DNA of 15,426 bases from Alphaproteobacteria bacterium UBA6347. GTDB taxonomy: Bacteria; Pseudomonadota; Alphaproteobacteria; CAAGCB01; CAG-977. Under the pieces are notes generated by a model that had not been told where the DNA came from, searched no databases, and worked only from the letters and a program-made list of their open reading frames with translations. Below, one piece after another: positions 1-7,813 of the stretch; the first letter of the stretch is position 1; the number at the start of each line of letters is the position of its first letter. Position numbers and translations under genes: made by a program. The stretch is taken from positions 1 to 15,426 of the forward strand of contig DJRZ01000066.1 in assembly GCA_002440235.1 (NCBI GenBank), given 5' to 3'.

Positions 1-7
1 CTTGCGT

Positions 8-14
8 CCTCCTC
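8..14 (-). promoter_or_regulatory. Likely ribosome binding site of a gene just beyond the left edge
   Basis: On the minus strand the sequence reads GAGGAGG followed by seven bases to the window edge. That is a near-perfect Shine-Dalgarno at the distance where a start codon would fall immediately outside the window. It suggests another minus-strand gene downstream of the pilin, separated from it by the pilin terminator. The coding region itself cannot be seen. Confidence 0.4.
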
Positions 15-53
15 GCAATTTCGATTCTTTTTTCGGCAGAGGGGAGAGGCGCA

Positions 54-90
54 TAAAAAAGAACCGGCGGAAAATCCGTCGGTTCTTTGA
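54..90 (-). terminator. Intrinsic terminator of the pilin gene
   Basis: On the minus strand, 18 nt after the pilin stop codon, GAACCGACGGA and TCCGCCGGTTC form an 11-position stem with one A-C mismatch around a short T-rich loop. A run of six T follows. This is a standard Rho-independent terminator for the pilin transcript. Confidence 0.85.
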
Positions 91-107
91 TTGTTTGAAA
101 ACACCGA

Positions 108-686
108 TTAACGGTATTCCCATTTAATAAAACCTTCGGTTTTGTTTCCGCATTTACTGATTGCATCTGCAACAGATATGGGAAGTAGATTTGTTTTTTC
201 ACCAGAAGATTCCCACTTAAAAGGTGTGCCATCAGTTTTATCATCGGAGGAGGTTCCGAGCGTTATAGACATCAGTCCAGAAGATTCATCTGATCCCCAT
301 TCGGCGGTCGCAATTTTGACGCACGCTTCCGGAGTTAATTTTGTATAAGCAACAGTGAATGTTCTTCCATCTTGCGCAATGCCAAAAATAATTTTTCCTC
401 CAAACGGGTTAAAACCTGCACCGTCTTTGAACGTTTCATCAGTCAAAATGCCAACGTTGTAAGCTTGTTGAGCAGAAATTTCAGCGTATTTGCGTGACGA
501 CGCGTACAGGGTGCGCATGTTGGTGATGATGGTCTGAACCTGATCCATGGCTTTGGTGACTTTGAATTTCGCCATCGCTTGCGAATATCCCGCGATGCCG
601 CCGACGGACAGAACGCCGATGATCGCCAGAACGCCCAGCATTTCGACCATGGAACGCCCGGATTCCTGTGTGTGATTGAATTTCAT
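108..686 (-). CDS. PilS-like type IV pilin / pseudopilin
   Basis: The gene encodes a 192-residue prepilin-like protein expected to be processed by a prepilin peptidase and assembled into a type IVb-like pilus or pseudopilus. Residues 1-10 are a short leader ending in Gly10. Residues 11-34 are a hydrophobic helix with Glu15 at position +5 after the predicted cleavage site (G10/R11), the hallmark of type IV pilins. The remainder is a globular domain with two cysteines (C122, C179) spaced like the disulfide-closed D-region of PilS-type pilins. The start at 686 is chosen because AAGGGGAA lies 5 nt upstream; the longer frame adds 11 residues with no binding site and breaks the short leader. No assembly genes (ATPase, platform, peptidase) are visible, so this is an isolated pilin gene. 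It is preceded by structured RNA copy 1, which ends in a terminator 23 nt before the start codon, so expression may depend on read-through. The pilin class is confident; the PilS subfamily is less so. Confidence 0.85.
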   Translation of the reverse strand: MKFNHTQESGRSMVEMLGVLAIIGVLSVGGIAGYSQAMAKFKVTKAMDQVQTIITNMRTLYASSRKYAEISAQQAYNVGILTDETFKDGAGFNPFGGKIIFGIAQDGRTFTVAYTKLTPEACVKIATAEWGSDESSGLMSITLGTSSDDKTDGTPFKWESSGEKTNLLPISVADAISKCGNKTEGFIKWEYR

Positions 687-708
687 TTCAATTCCCCTTG
701 TGTTTAAC

Positions 709-737
709 AAAAAAAACAAACCGCCTTTTGAGCGGTT
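709..737 (-). terminator. Intrinsic terminator closing structured RNA copy 1, ahead of the pilin
   Basis: Minus strand: AACCGC (737-732) and GCGGTT (724-719) pair around a 7-nt loop, followed by TG and eight T. It lies only 23 nt before the pilin start codon. It either ends a free-standing small RNA or acts as an attenuator for the pilin gene. The preceding block AACTCCCCGA (746-737) is shared with copy 2 and overlaps the first arm. Confidence 0.75.
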
Positions 738-996
738 CGGGGAGTTCGTAAATCAATTCTTGTGATGATTCTTTTGACCTTTAACTGTCCCGTTTTTTCA
801 AGGATAAGGACGGGTACATTCTGGACATACGCCAAAAGCTCCCCAAACCCTTGTTAAAGATTCGGGGATATGTCCCGTTTCGGCGAAACCGCGAAACGGT
901 TTTAACGACGCGTCGCCGCGCCGACAAGAATAGAGCCTACGACAGCCCCGTGCCCGTTCAAGGCACTTGTTCGTTCGAAACCAATCGAACAAACCA
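709..996 (-). ncRNA. Structured RNA, unknown family, copy 1 (upstream of pilin)
   Basis: This stretch of about 288 nt has no credible reading frame and is homologous to the stretch at 2869-3141. In 5'-3' order on the minus strand I see these stems: GTTCGA/TCGAAC (990-985 with 978-973); GTGCC/GGCAC (966-962 with 954-950); GGCGCG/CGCGTC closed by a GCGA tetraloop (922-917 with 912-907); CCGTTTCG/CGAAACGG (899-892 with 882-875); CCCCGAA/TTTGGGG (867-861 with 847-841). Then come the invariant block TTTTGGCGTATGT (837-825), a stem CCCGT/ACGGG (814-810 with 793-789), the invariant block TTAAAGGTCAAA (784-773), a weak AATC/GATT hairpin, and AACTCCCCGA (746-737) leading into a terminator. GGGGAG next to the fifth stem could instead pair with CTCCCC near the end. 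A promoter fits just upstream. The order of stems matches copy 2 while arm sequences differ, which is the signature of a conserved RNA fold. Function and family name are unknown to me: it could be a small RNA or a cis-acting leader. Confidence 0.7.
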
Positions 997-1002
997 ATTA
1001 TC

Positions 1003-1030
1003 AGCATAGCATAATCCCGAAATACGGCAA
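1003..1030 (-). promoter_or_regulatory. Promoter for structured RNA copy 1
   Basis: Minus strand: TTGCCG (1030-1025), a 16-nt spacer and TATGCT (1008-1003), with TG one base before the -10 box (extended -10). Transcription would begin near 996, just before the first hairpin of the RNA. The match is moderate and found by eye. Confidence 0.5.
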
Positions 1031-1062
1031 GCTTTTTTATATGTCCGGCGCGCGGCGCGCTT

Positions 1063-1596
1063 TTACGCCGCGGCGGAAACCAGTTCGATAAAGCGCGGCG
1101 GAATGACGCCGCCCGCGACAACCAGCAGATAATAGCGCACATAGGCGAAACGGCGACCGAGGGAATCGTCGCACACGCTCCAATCAATCGGGGACGTGTC
1201 AATGGCGCGAATGTCGGGCAGCCGGTATAGCGGTTCGTCGGCGCCGGGAGTGTCCGTGATATCCGGTACAGCCGTGACGGGCGGACTGACGTAGACGGCG
1301 TCGATCAGTCCGGCGGCGTTCAATGCGTCGACGTCTATCGCGAACAGATCGGCGTTTTTAATAAAATTTTGCAAAGACTTTGATTTTTCCGTCGGTTGTA
1401 TGGGATCGGGAAAAGCTCTGATCCCGCGGCTGCGTCCTTCAAATTTACTTTCAAACCAGCTTGCGATTTCCGCGTGCGTCGTCTTGCCCGACCGGCGGAC
1501 GTAGTAACCGATGTCGGCGTTCGGATTTCGGGCGAACGACAGAATGCCGTCGGCAAGCGCGGAGTTTCCTTTGGCGATATAATGGTAAAGGCGCAT
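1063..1596 (-). CDS. Unknown protein, second gene of a two-gene operon
   Basis: The gene encodes 177 residues with no signal peptide or membrane segment. I do not recognise the family. The N-terminus (MRLYHYIAKGNSALADGILSF) has a Leu-Tyr-His-Tyr strand followed by a short helix and Gly-Ile-Leu. This loosely resembles the first motif of ADP-ribosyltransferase-fold toxins, but I cannot find a convincing full set of catalytic motifs. The C-terminal third contains a hydrophobic strand (YYLLVVAGGVIPPRFIEL). The ATG directly follows the TGA of the upstream gene (TGAATG), so translation is almost certainly coupled, with ACGGGA as a weak internal ribosome binding site. Stop is TAA at 1063. A GC-rich palindrome follows (about 1045-1060) but lacks a clean T run, so transcription may continue toward structured RNA copy 1. 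Codon use and GC resemble the housekeeping genes. A toxin-antitoxin or effector pair is one possibility, held weakly. Confidence 0.75.
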   Translation of the reverse strand: MRLYHYIAKGNSALADGILSFARNPNADIGYYVRRSGKTTHAEIASWFESKFEGRSRGIRAFPDPIQPTEKSKSLQNFIKNADLFAIDVDALNAAGLIDAVYVSPPVTAVPDITDTPGADEPLYRLPDIRAIDTSPIDWSVCDDSLGRRFAYVRYYLLVVAGGVIPPRFIELVSAAA

Positions 1597-2211
1597 TCAT
1601 TCCCGTCCGGCGCTTTTCCCGCGCGCCAGCGTTTGCCGGGCGGTCGTTCGCGTCTGCCGTTTCGCGGCGATGTCGCCCAGCGTCCCACCGCGGTACAGTT
1701 TGCCCGAACGGTTTTCGACGGCGGGCATTTCGTCGACGGCGCTCAGCTGTTTCGCCAGAAAGGCGTCGACGTCCGTTTCGGATTCGTTGTTGCGCGCGAC
1801 GTCTATCGTTTTGTTGTCGTAAGCGCGCGCGACCGCGGGGATCCGGTTGGCTTGCGCGACGGGCAGGGCGCGGCTGGTGGACAGCCCGTTTTGTTTCATG
1901 GTTTCGAACACGTCGGCGGTCGCTTCGACCGCGTCGGACGGTTCGAAAAACGGCGAACGCACGCCTGTTCCGTCAACGATAAAGGCGTTCGGGTTTTCCG
2001 CCGCTTTCGGATCGTAGTACGGCATCGCGTCAATGCCGTTTCGCCGCAGCATGCCGACGACTTCGTCGATGCGTCTGCCGTCCATATAGACGCCTAAAGA
2101 CACGGAAACGGATTTCGTCACATCGTCGAAATGATCGGAAAAAACTTCGCGCAATTCGTCTTTGTAAGCGGATCGCTTGATGACGCTGTCAATCTGTTTC
2201 CGGTTCGACAT
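1597..2211 (-). CDS. Unknown protein, first gene of a two-gene operon
   Basis: The gene encodes 204 residues in the cytoplasm by appearance (no signal peptide or membrane helix). I do not recognise the family. The start at 2211 is chosen because AAAGGAG lies 7 nt upstream; the longer frame would add 27 hydrophobic residues translated from the promoter region. The N-terminal half (about 1-75) looks mixed alpha/beta, with alternating charged helices and a strand around SVSVSLGVYMDGRR. The middle is rich in Ala/Glu/Asp helices. The last 35 residues are strongly basic and probably extended, which might bind nucleic acid or a partner. The stop codon abuts the start of the next gene, so the two are probably made in fixed proportion and may act together. 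A good promoter lies 29 nt upstream of the start codon. Confidence 0.75.
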   Translation of the reverse strand: MSNRKQIDSVIKRSAYKDELREVFSDHFDDVTKSVSVSLGVYMDGRRIDEVVGMLRRNGIDAMPYYDPKAAENPNAFIVDGTGVRSPFFEPSDAVEATADVFETMKQNGLSTSRALPVAQANRIPAVARAYDNKTIDVARNNESETDVDAFLAKQLSAVDEMPAVENRSGKLYRGGTLGDIAAKRQTRTTARQTLARGKSAGRE

Positions 2212-2239
2212 GGCGAAGCTCCTTTGCAAGACTGCGGAT

Positions 2240-2268
2240 ATGATAGCAGTTTTGGGCGTGAAAGGCAA
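2240..2268 (-). promoter_or_regulatory. Promoter of the unknown two-gene operon
   Basis: Minus strand: TTGCCT (2268-2263), an exact 17-nt spacer and TATCAT (2245-2240). The start point would be near 2233, about 22 nt before the start codon of the first gene. It is arranged back to back with the promoter of the lipoprotein gene. Confidence 0.6.
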
Positions 2269-2371
2269 GAAAACAAGAATGAATGCCCGCAACCGTTTTC
2301 TTTCTTGTCGAACAGATAAACCGATGCGTGTTCCGTGCCAGATAAAGTAAAGCCGATAAAAGATTTAATGT

Positions 2372-2399
2372 TTGTTTTTCACGTCAAAACGGCTATACT
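2372..2399 (+). promoter_or_regulatory. Promoter of the TRL-like lipoprotein gene
   Basis: TTGTTT (2372-2377), a 16-nt spacer and TATACT (2394-2399). The leader that follows contains a short hairpin (AGGGGA at 2412-2417 pairing with TCCCCT at 2425-2430) before the GAGGAG ribosome binding site. Confidence 0.55.
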
Positions 2400-2458
2400 C
2401 TGCAAGTTCGAAGGGGATTTCCTTTCCCCTGTTTGATTCTATGGTTGAGGAGAATTTT

Positions 2459-2782
2459 ATGAAAAAACTTGCTTTGTTGGCTGTTTTGGTCGGTTCGCTG
2501 ATGATGTCCGCGTGCGCGGTCATTCCGTCGAATATGGCTATTTTCTCGCCGGTCGCCGTTGACGCCGTCGCGCCGAACCAGATGTTCGTCAACAACAATG
2601 TCCGCCCGTTGAAACGCGGCGAAGCGACCCAGACGGGCATTATCTTGTTCTCGTCGGGCGACGCGTCCATCGAAGCCGCTATGAAAAACGGCAACATCAC
2701 CAAAGTTCACCACGTCGATTACAAAACGACGACGGTTCTGTTCCTGTACACGAAACAGACGACGATCGTCTACGGCGAATAA
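2459..2782 (+). CDS. TRL-like family lipoprotein
   Basis: The gene encodes 107 residues. A lipoprotein signal peptide occupies residues 1-18, and the lipobox MSAC places the lipidated cysteine at position 19, so the protein should be membrane-anchored in the cell envelope. The C-terminal half carries the pattern GDASIEAAMKNGNITKVHHV followed by a Tyr/Thr-rich strand and ends in TTIVYGE. This is characteristic of the TRL-like family (named for a tRNA-associated locus), whose biochemical role is not established. The start at 2459 is chosen for GAGGAG 7 nt upstream and because it begins a canonical MKK signal peptide; the longer frame adds 29 residues read from the leader. The gene is monocistronic, with its own promoter and a strong terminator. 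Confidence 0.9.
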   Translation: MKKLALLAVLVGSLMMSACAVIPSNMAIFSPVAVDAVAPNQMFVNNNVRPLKRGEATQTGIILFSSGDASIEAAMKNGNITKVHHVDYKTTTVLFLYTKQTTIVYGE

Positions 2783-2796
2783 TCCGGACGAAAATC

Positions 2797-2831
2797 AAAA
2801 GGCGGCTTTCAAACGAAAGCCGCCTTTTTTT
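2797..2831 (+). terminator. Intrinsic terminator of the lipoprotein gene
   Basis: A perfect 13-bp stem (AAAGGCGGCTTTC at 2798-2810 with GAAAGCCGCCTTT at 2815-2827) with an AAAC loop is followed by a T run. It isolates the lipoprotein gene from structured RNA copy 2, which starts about 38 nt later. Confidence 0.95.
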
Positions 2832-2833
2832 TG

Positions 2834-2862
2834 TTGCGCCGCTTGTCAAAGCCTCTTATCCT
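2834..2862 (+). promoter_or_regulatory. Possible promoter for structured RNA copy 2 and the R-M operon
   Basis: TTGCGC (2834-2839), a 17-nt spacer and TATCCT (2857-2862). This would place the start point near 2869, immediately before the first hairpin of the RNA. The -35 match is weak. The -10 TATCCT recurs in a better promoter at 14697-14725. Confidence 0.35.
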
Positions 2863-2868
2863 ATAAAC

Positions 2869-3141
2869 CGTCGCGGGCAGATGGTCTGTTTGCGACAGTG
2901 CCTGAAAAAGAGGCGCGGAGCTGTGAGAAGCTTTTTACATCAGCGGTGTTTGATATAAACGCCGACAACCCGTTTCGTATGATGCGGAACGGAATTATAT
3001 CCCCGATTTTTTTACGGATCGGGGAGGTTTTGGCGTATGTTCAGAAGCCCCGATTTAAATCGGTCGGCTTTAAAGGTCAAACAGTCATTCTGATGTATGA
3101 TTTCTCAACTCCCCGAGCCGCTTGACAGGCGGTTCACGGGG
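2869..3141 (+). ncRNA. Structured RNA, unknown family, copy 2 (leader of the R-M operon)
   Basis: Diverged homologue of the RNA at 996-709 on the other strand. Stems in order: GTCGC/GCGAC (2870-2874 with 2892-2896); GTGCCT/AGGCGC (2898-2903 with 2911-2916); GGTGTTT/AAACGCC (2945-2951 with 2957-2963); CCGTTTC/GGAACGG (2970-2976 with 2986-2992); CCCCGAT/ATCGGGG (3001-3007 with 3018-3024). The invariant TTTTGGCGTATGT follows at 3028-3040, then CCGAT/ATCGG (3050-3054 with 3059-3063), the invariant TTAAAGGTCAAA at 3070-3081, an AGTCAT/ATGATT hairpin, AACTCCCCGA at 3107-3116, and a final hairpin AGCCGC/GCGGTT (3116-3121 with 3129-3134). Unlike copy 1 there is no T run after the last hairpin. Instead CCCCG (3111-3115) can extend the stem by pairing with CGGGG (3137-3141), the ribosome binding site of the methyltransferase gene. 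GGGGAG (3021-3026) competes for the same CTCCCC, so two exclusive folds can be drawn. A regulatory leader is the favoured reading; the ligand or signal is unknown. Confidence 0.7.
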
Positions 3142-3143
3142 AA
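3111..3143 (+). promoter_or_regulatory. Hairpin sequestering the methyltransferase ribosome binding site
   Basis: CCCCG (3111-3115) pairs with CGGGG (3137-3141), continuous with the AGCCGC/GCGGTT stem and interrupted only by a two-base bulge. The G run at 3138-3141, 8 nt before the ATG, is the only Shine-Dalgarno-like sequence for the methyltransferase. The fold would therefore hide it. This follows from pairing alone and has not been modelled energetically. Confidence 0.5.
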
Positions 3144-3149
3144 TTTTTT

Positions 3150-4220
3150 ATGGCGAACGAAAAACTTCATCATGCCAAAGCCGCCAAAAACGATGAATTT
3201 TATACGCAATATGCCGATATTCAGCGGGAAATGAACGCCTATCTGGACTTTAATCCGAATGTCTTTCGCGACAAAACGATTCTGTTGCCTTGCGACGATC
3301 CGGAATGGAGCAATTTTACAAAGTTTTTTGCCCAAAATTTCGAGGCGTTCGGATTAAAAAAGCTTATCAGTACCAGTTTTGCCGCCGGAAGCAAATCATA
3401 CAAAACCGATTGGCAGCCGACTTTGTTTGAACGTCAAAATCCAGCTTTTGATGTCGATAAAACAAGAATTAAGGGGAAGATTTTTACTTTGACGCGCGGT
3501 GAAAGCGCAAAAGCGGATATTAACGCCTTGAAATGGCGGTATTTGGACGGGGACGGCGATTTTCGCAGCGCGGAAGTGACAGAATTGCGCGATGAAGCGG
3601 ATATCATCGTCACCAATCCGCCGTTTTCTTTGTTTCGGCGGTTTTTGGAATGGATTATGACGGCGCGGAAAGGCTTTGCCGTGATCGCCAATCAAAATTC
3701 CGTTACATACAAAGAAGTTTTCCCGTTGATTAAAAACAATGAAATCTGGTTTGGAAAAGGATTCGCTGGCGGTGCTTCGCATTTTATCAGCAATTATCAA
3801 GATTATGCGGCGGCAAGCGATCACAAAGACGGAATGATTCGCGTGTCAGGTATTATTTGGCTGACCAATCTTGACCACGGCAGGCGTCATCAGCCTTTAA
3901 CGCTGATGACAACGGCGGATAACCTGAAATACAGCAAACACAAGGAAATTCGGGAAACGGGGTATCGAAAATACGACAACTACGACGCAATCGAGGTGCC
4001 GTTCACCGATTCCGTTCCGTCCGATTATAGGGGCGCGATGGGTGTCCCGATCAGTTTTTTGGATAAATACAATCCCGAACAATTCGAAATCATCGGCGCG
4101 ACCGAAAGCGAGGGCGTCGGCTTTTCAAACGGATTGTGGAAAGCGGAAAGCCGCGTCGCGCAACCTTTGGTGAACGGCGTTAGAAAATACAAAAGAATTT
4201 TTATCAGGCAAAGAGGGTGA
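3150..4220 (+). CDS. EcoRI-family adenine-specific DNA methyltransferase
   Basis: The gene encodes 356 residues and should transfer a methyl group from S-adenosylmethionine to adenine N6 in a specific DNA sequence. Recognisable features are the N-terminal KNDEFYTQ (13-20), a cofactor-site strand [13 protein letters not shown] (44-56), which replaces the usual FxGxG motif in the EcoRI methylase group, and the catalytic NPPF (156-159). Length and motif order fit the M.EcoRI group. The ATG at 3150 is preceded by CGGGGAA, which is part of the structured RNA leader. The next gene, a DUF262-HNH protein, begins 1 nt after the stop codon, so the two form an operon. This pairing suggests a restriction-modification or related defence unit in which this enzyme protects the host DNA. 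GC is visibly lower than in parE or serA, consistent with horizontal acquisition. Sequence specificity cannot be deduced. Confidence 0.92.
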   Translation: MANEKLHHAKAAKNDEFYTQYADIQREMNAYLDFNPNVFRDKTILLPCDDPEWSNFTKFFAQNFEAFGLKKLISTSFAAGSKSYKTDWQPTLFERQNPAFDVDKTRIKGKIFTLTRGESAKADINALKWRYLDGDGDFRSAEVTELRDEADIIVTNPPFSLFRRFLEWIMTARKGFAVIANQNSVTYKEVFPLIKNNEIWFGKGFAGGASHFISNYQDYAAASDHKDGMIRVSGIIWLTNLDHGRRHQPLTLMTTADNLKYSKHKEIRETGYRKYDNYDAIEVPFTDSVPSDYRGAMGVPISFLDKYNPEQFEIIGATESEGVGFSNGLWKAESRVAQPLVNGVRKYKRIFIRQRG

Positions 4221-4221
4221 A

Positions 4222-5382
4222 ATGAAAACGATACTGAAACAAATAGCCGTGTCCGATTTATGCAAAGGCTTTGTCTATAACGAATTGGAGGGCAAGGGCT
4301 TGTTCGGTTTGGACGGGCGGTTGACGATTCAGCCCGAATATCAGCGCAATTACATTTACGCCGACGGCAAAAAAGATGTCGCCGTGATCGATTCAATGAC
4401 GAAGGGCTATCCCTTGGGATTGATTTATTTCAACAAAACGGGGGAGGATACTTATGAAGTCCTTGACGGACAGCAGAGAATTACAAGCATCGGACGTTTT
4501 TTGACAAACCGTTTCGCTGTCAAAGACCGTAACGGTATGGAGCAGTACTTTGACGGACTGAACTTTGAAACGCAAAAGAAGATTTTGAATACGGCGTTGC
4601 TGGTGTATGTGTGTTCGGGGACGGAAACGGAAATCAAAGAATGGTTTAAAACAATCAATATCGCGGGCGTTCCGCTGAATAATCAAGAATTGCTGAACGC
4701 CGTTTATTCCGGACCGTTTGTTACATCGGCAAAACAGGAGTTTAGCAATTCCCAAAATTCCAATGTCCAAAAATGGAGCGCATACATCAACGGGGCGGTC
4801 AACAGGCAGGATTATCTGGAACGCGCTTTGGATTGGGTCAGCCGCGGCAATATTTCAAGCTATATGTCGGCGCATCGGCAAGATTTGGAGATAACGGAAC
4901 TGAAAACGTATTTCAACAGCGTCATAGATTGGGTGTCCGCCGTTTTTATTGATGTTGAAAACGAAATGCGCGGTTTGGAATGGGGGCGGCTGTACGAACG
5001 GTATCACGCAACGCCCTATAGCCCGCAAAAGGTTTCCGAACGGGTGAACGCTTTGTTTTCCGATCCGTTCGTGACGAATAAAAGAGGAGTGTTTGAATAT
5101 ATATTGGGCGGGGAAAAGGATACAAAGCTTTTGCATATCCGTGTTTTCGACGAAGCGACCAAACGAACCGTTTATGCCAGCCAAACGGAAAAAGCCAAGC
5201 AAAAAGGCGTTTCCAACTGTCCTCTTTGCGCTGTTGGCGACAATGCAAACAAAACAAAAATCTGGAAGTTGTCCGAAATGGATGCCGATCATGTCAAAGC
5301 ATGGAGCAAGGACGGCGCAACGCGTATCGAAAACTGCGAAATGCTGTGTAAAACGCATAACCGCGCCAAAGGAAACGCCTGA
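4222..5382 (+). CDS. DUF262 (GmrSD N-terminal-like) plus HNH nuclease
   Basis: The gene encodes 386 residues. The N-terminal domain contains QPEYQR (37-42) and the signature DGQQR (82-86) of DUF262, a ParB-like fold. In GmrSD-type enzymes this domain is linked to nucleotide hydrolysis and control of cleavage. The C-terminal domain is an HNH endonuclease with a zinc knuckle CPLC (333-336), ADH with H357, N371, and CKTHNRAKG with H379/N380. The middle (about 130-300) is helical and carries no motif I know. The probable role is DNA cleavage as the restriction partner of the preceding methyltransferase. It lacks the separate DUF1524 nuclease domain typical of GmrD, so it is a related but different architecture. 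The start is supported by GAGGG 3 nt before the preceding stop, overlapping the methyltransferase end, which implies translational coupling. All visible HNH residues are intact, so I expect an active enzyme. Confidence 0.9.
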   Translation: MKTILKQIAVSDLCKGFVYNELEGKGLFGLDGRLTIQPEYQRNYIYADGKKDVAVIDSMTKGYPLGLIYFNKTGEDTYEVLDGQQRITSIGRFLTNRFAVKDRNGMEQYFDGLNFETQKKILNTALLVYVCSGTETEIKEWFKTINIAGVPLNNQELLNAVYSGPFVTSAKQEFSNSQNSNVQKWSAYINGAVNRQDYLERALDWVSRGNISSYMSAHRQDLEITELKTYFNSVIDWVSAVFIDVENEMRGLEWGRLYERYHATPYSPQKVSERVNALFSDPFVTNKRGVFEYILGGEKDTKLLHIRVFDEATKRTVYASQTEKAKQKGVSNCPLCAVGDNANKTKIWKLSEMDADHVKAWSKDGATRIENCEMLCKTHNRAKGNA

Positions 5383-5583
5383 GTTTTTGCAAGACTATAC
5401 ATTTCAAACAGGCGGGATAAAGCGGGATTAAACGAGGGGGAAAAACGGCGAAACTTGATTTTACGGGCGGGGCGATTCCGTTTTTAATTTGAAATATTCT
5501 GCGTTTTCGGCGCGGAATCCGCATTTGAAAAAGTTAAAACCAAGCCGCGTTTAACAAAAACGCCTGAGTTTTCACGGATAAAA
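5383..5583. other. Gene-free stretch with a decayed copy of the HNH gene end
   Basis: No credible reading frame. A 15-nt sequence, AAACGCCTGAGTTTT, spanning the stop codon of the HNH gene (5373-5387) recurs at 5558-5572. Upstream of it both copies share CCGCG and a GTTAAAAC/GTAAAAC-like stretch with a small indel. This looks like a degenerate remnant of the gene's 3' end, or less likely a short duplication at an insertion site. I see no clear terminator for the R-M operon here. Confidence 0.4.
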
Positions 5584-5616
5584 GCACAAAAAAAACGCCG
5601 ATTTTCCCAGCGTTTT
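5584..5616 (-). terminator. Intrinsic terminator of tRNA-Leu
   Basis: Minus strand: a 9-bp stem AAAACGCTG/CGGCGTTTT (5616-5608 with 5600-5592, one U-G pair) with a 7-nt loop is followed by a run of T. It lies 6 nt beyond the encoded CCA end of the tRNA. Confidence 0.85.
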
Positions 5617-5622
5617 AAATTA

Positions 5623-5709
5623 TGGTGCCCCTGGCCGGAATCGAACCAGCACGATCGTAAGATCAACAGATTTTGAGTCTGCCGCGTCTACCAGTTCCGC
5701 CACAGGGGC
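5623..5709 (-). tRNA. tRNA-Leu (CAA anticodon)
   Basis: This is an 87-nt class II tRNA. The acceptor arms GCCCCTG and CAGGGGC pair perfectly, followed by discriminator A and an encoded CCA. The D-arm region TGGCGGAACTGGTAGACGC is typical of leucine tRNAs. The anticodon loop CTCAAAA gives anticodon CAA, reading UUG. A long variable arm (about GTTGATCTTACGATC) and the T-arm GGTTCGATTCC are present. It is transcribed alone, with its own terminator. The lower-GC R-M module lies beyond its 3' end, the usual side for integrated islands, but no duplicated tRNA end was found in the window. Confidence 0.97.
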
Positions 5710-5784
5710 ACTCAAAACAAAAGAAAATATATACGATTTTCGGAATCTGTCAACAGAAAAAAGAAACTTTTTTCAAAAAAGTCG

Positions 5785-7779
<1,995 letters not shown>

Positions 7780-7813
7780 GGTCGTTTATATCGTTTCCTT
7801 AAATAAAATAAAG

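Noticed and set aside
709..996. Identification of the structured RNA as tmRNA, 6S RNA, RNase P RNA or an IscB-type omega RNA
   Set aside because: No tRNA-like CCA end or tag frame, no long closing bubble, no RNase P core motifs, and no IscB/TnpB-type nuclease gene beside either copy.
798..1202. 134-codon minus-strand open frame
   Set aside because: It overlaps the 3' end of the unknown 177-residue gene and most of structured RNA copy 1. Its composition is that of an out-of-frame reading.
1396..2097. 233-codon plus-strand open frame opposite the unknown gene pair
   Set aside because: It is antisense to two frames that have a promoter, a ribosome binding site and coupled start codons. It has a random Arg/Phe/Val-rich composition typical of GC-rich antisense frames.
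2898..3125. 75-codon plus-strand open frame between the lipoprotein and the methyltransferase
   Set aside because: It lies entirely inside structured RNA copy 2, has no ribosome binding site, and its codons coincide with the RNA stems. Copy 1 shows no equivalent conserved frame.
5623..5709. tRNA-Leu as an island attachment site with a duplicated 3' end
   Set aside because: The 3' end of the tRNA was not found repeated in the left part of the window, and there is no integrase gene.
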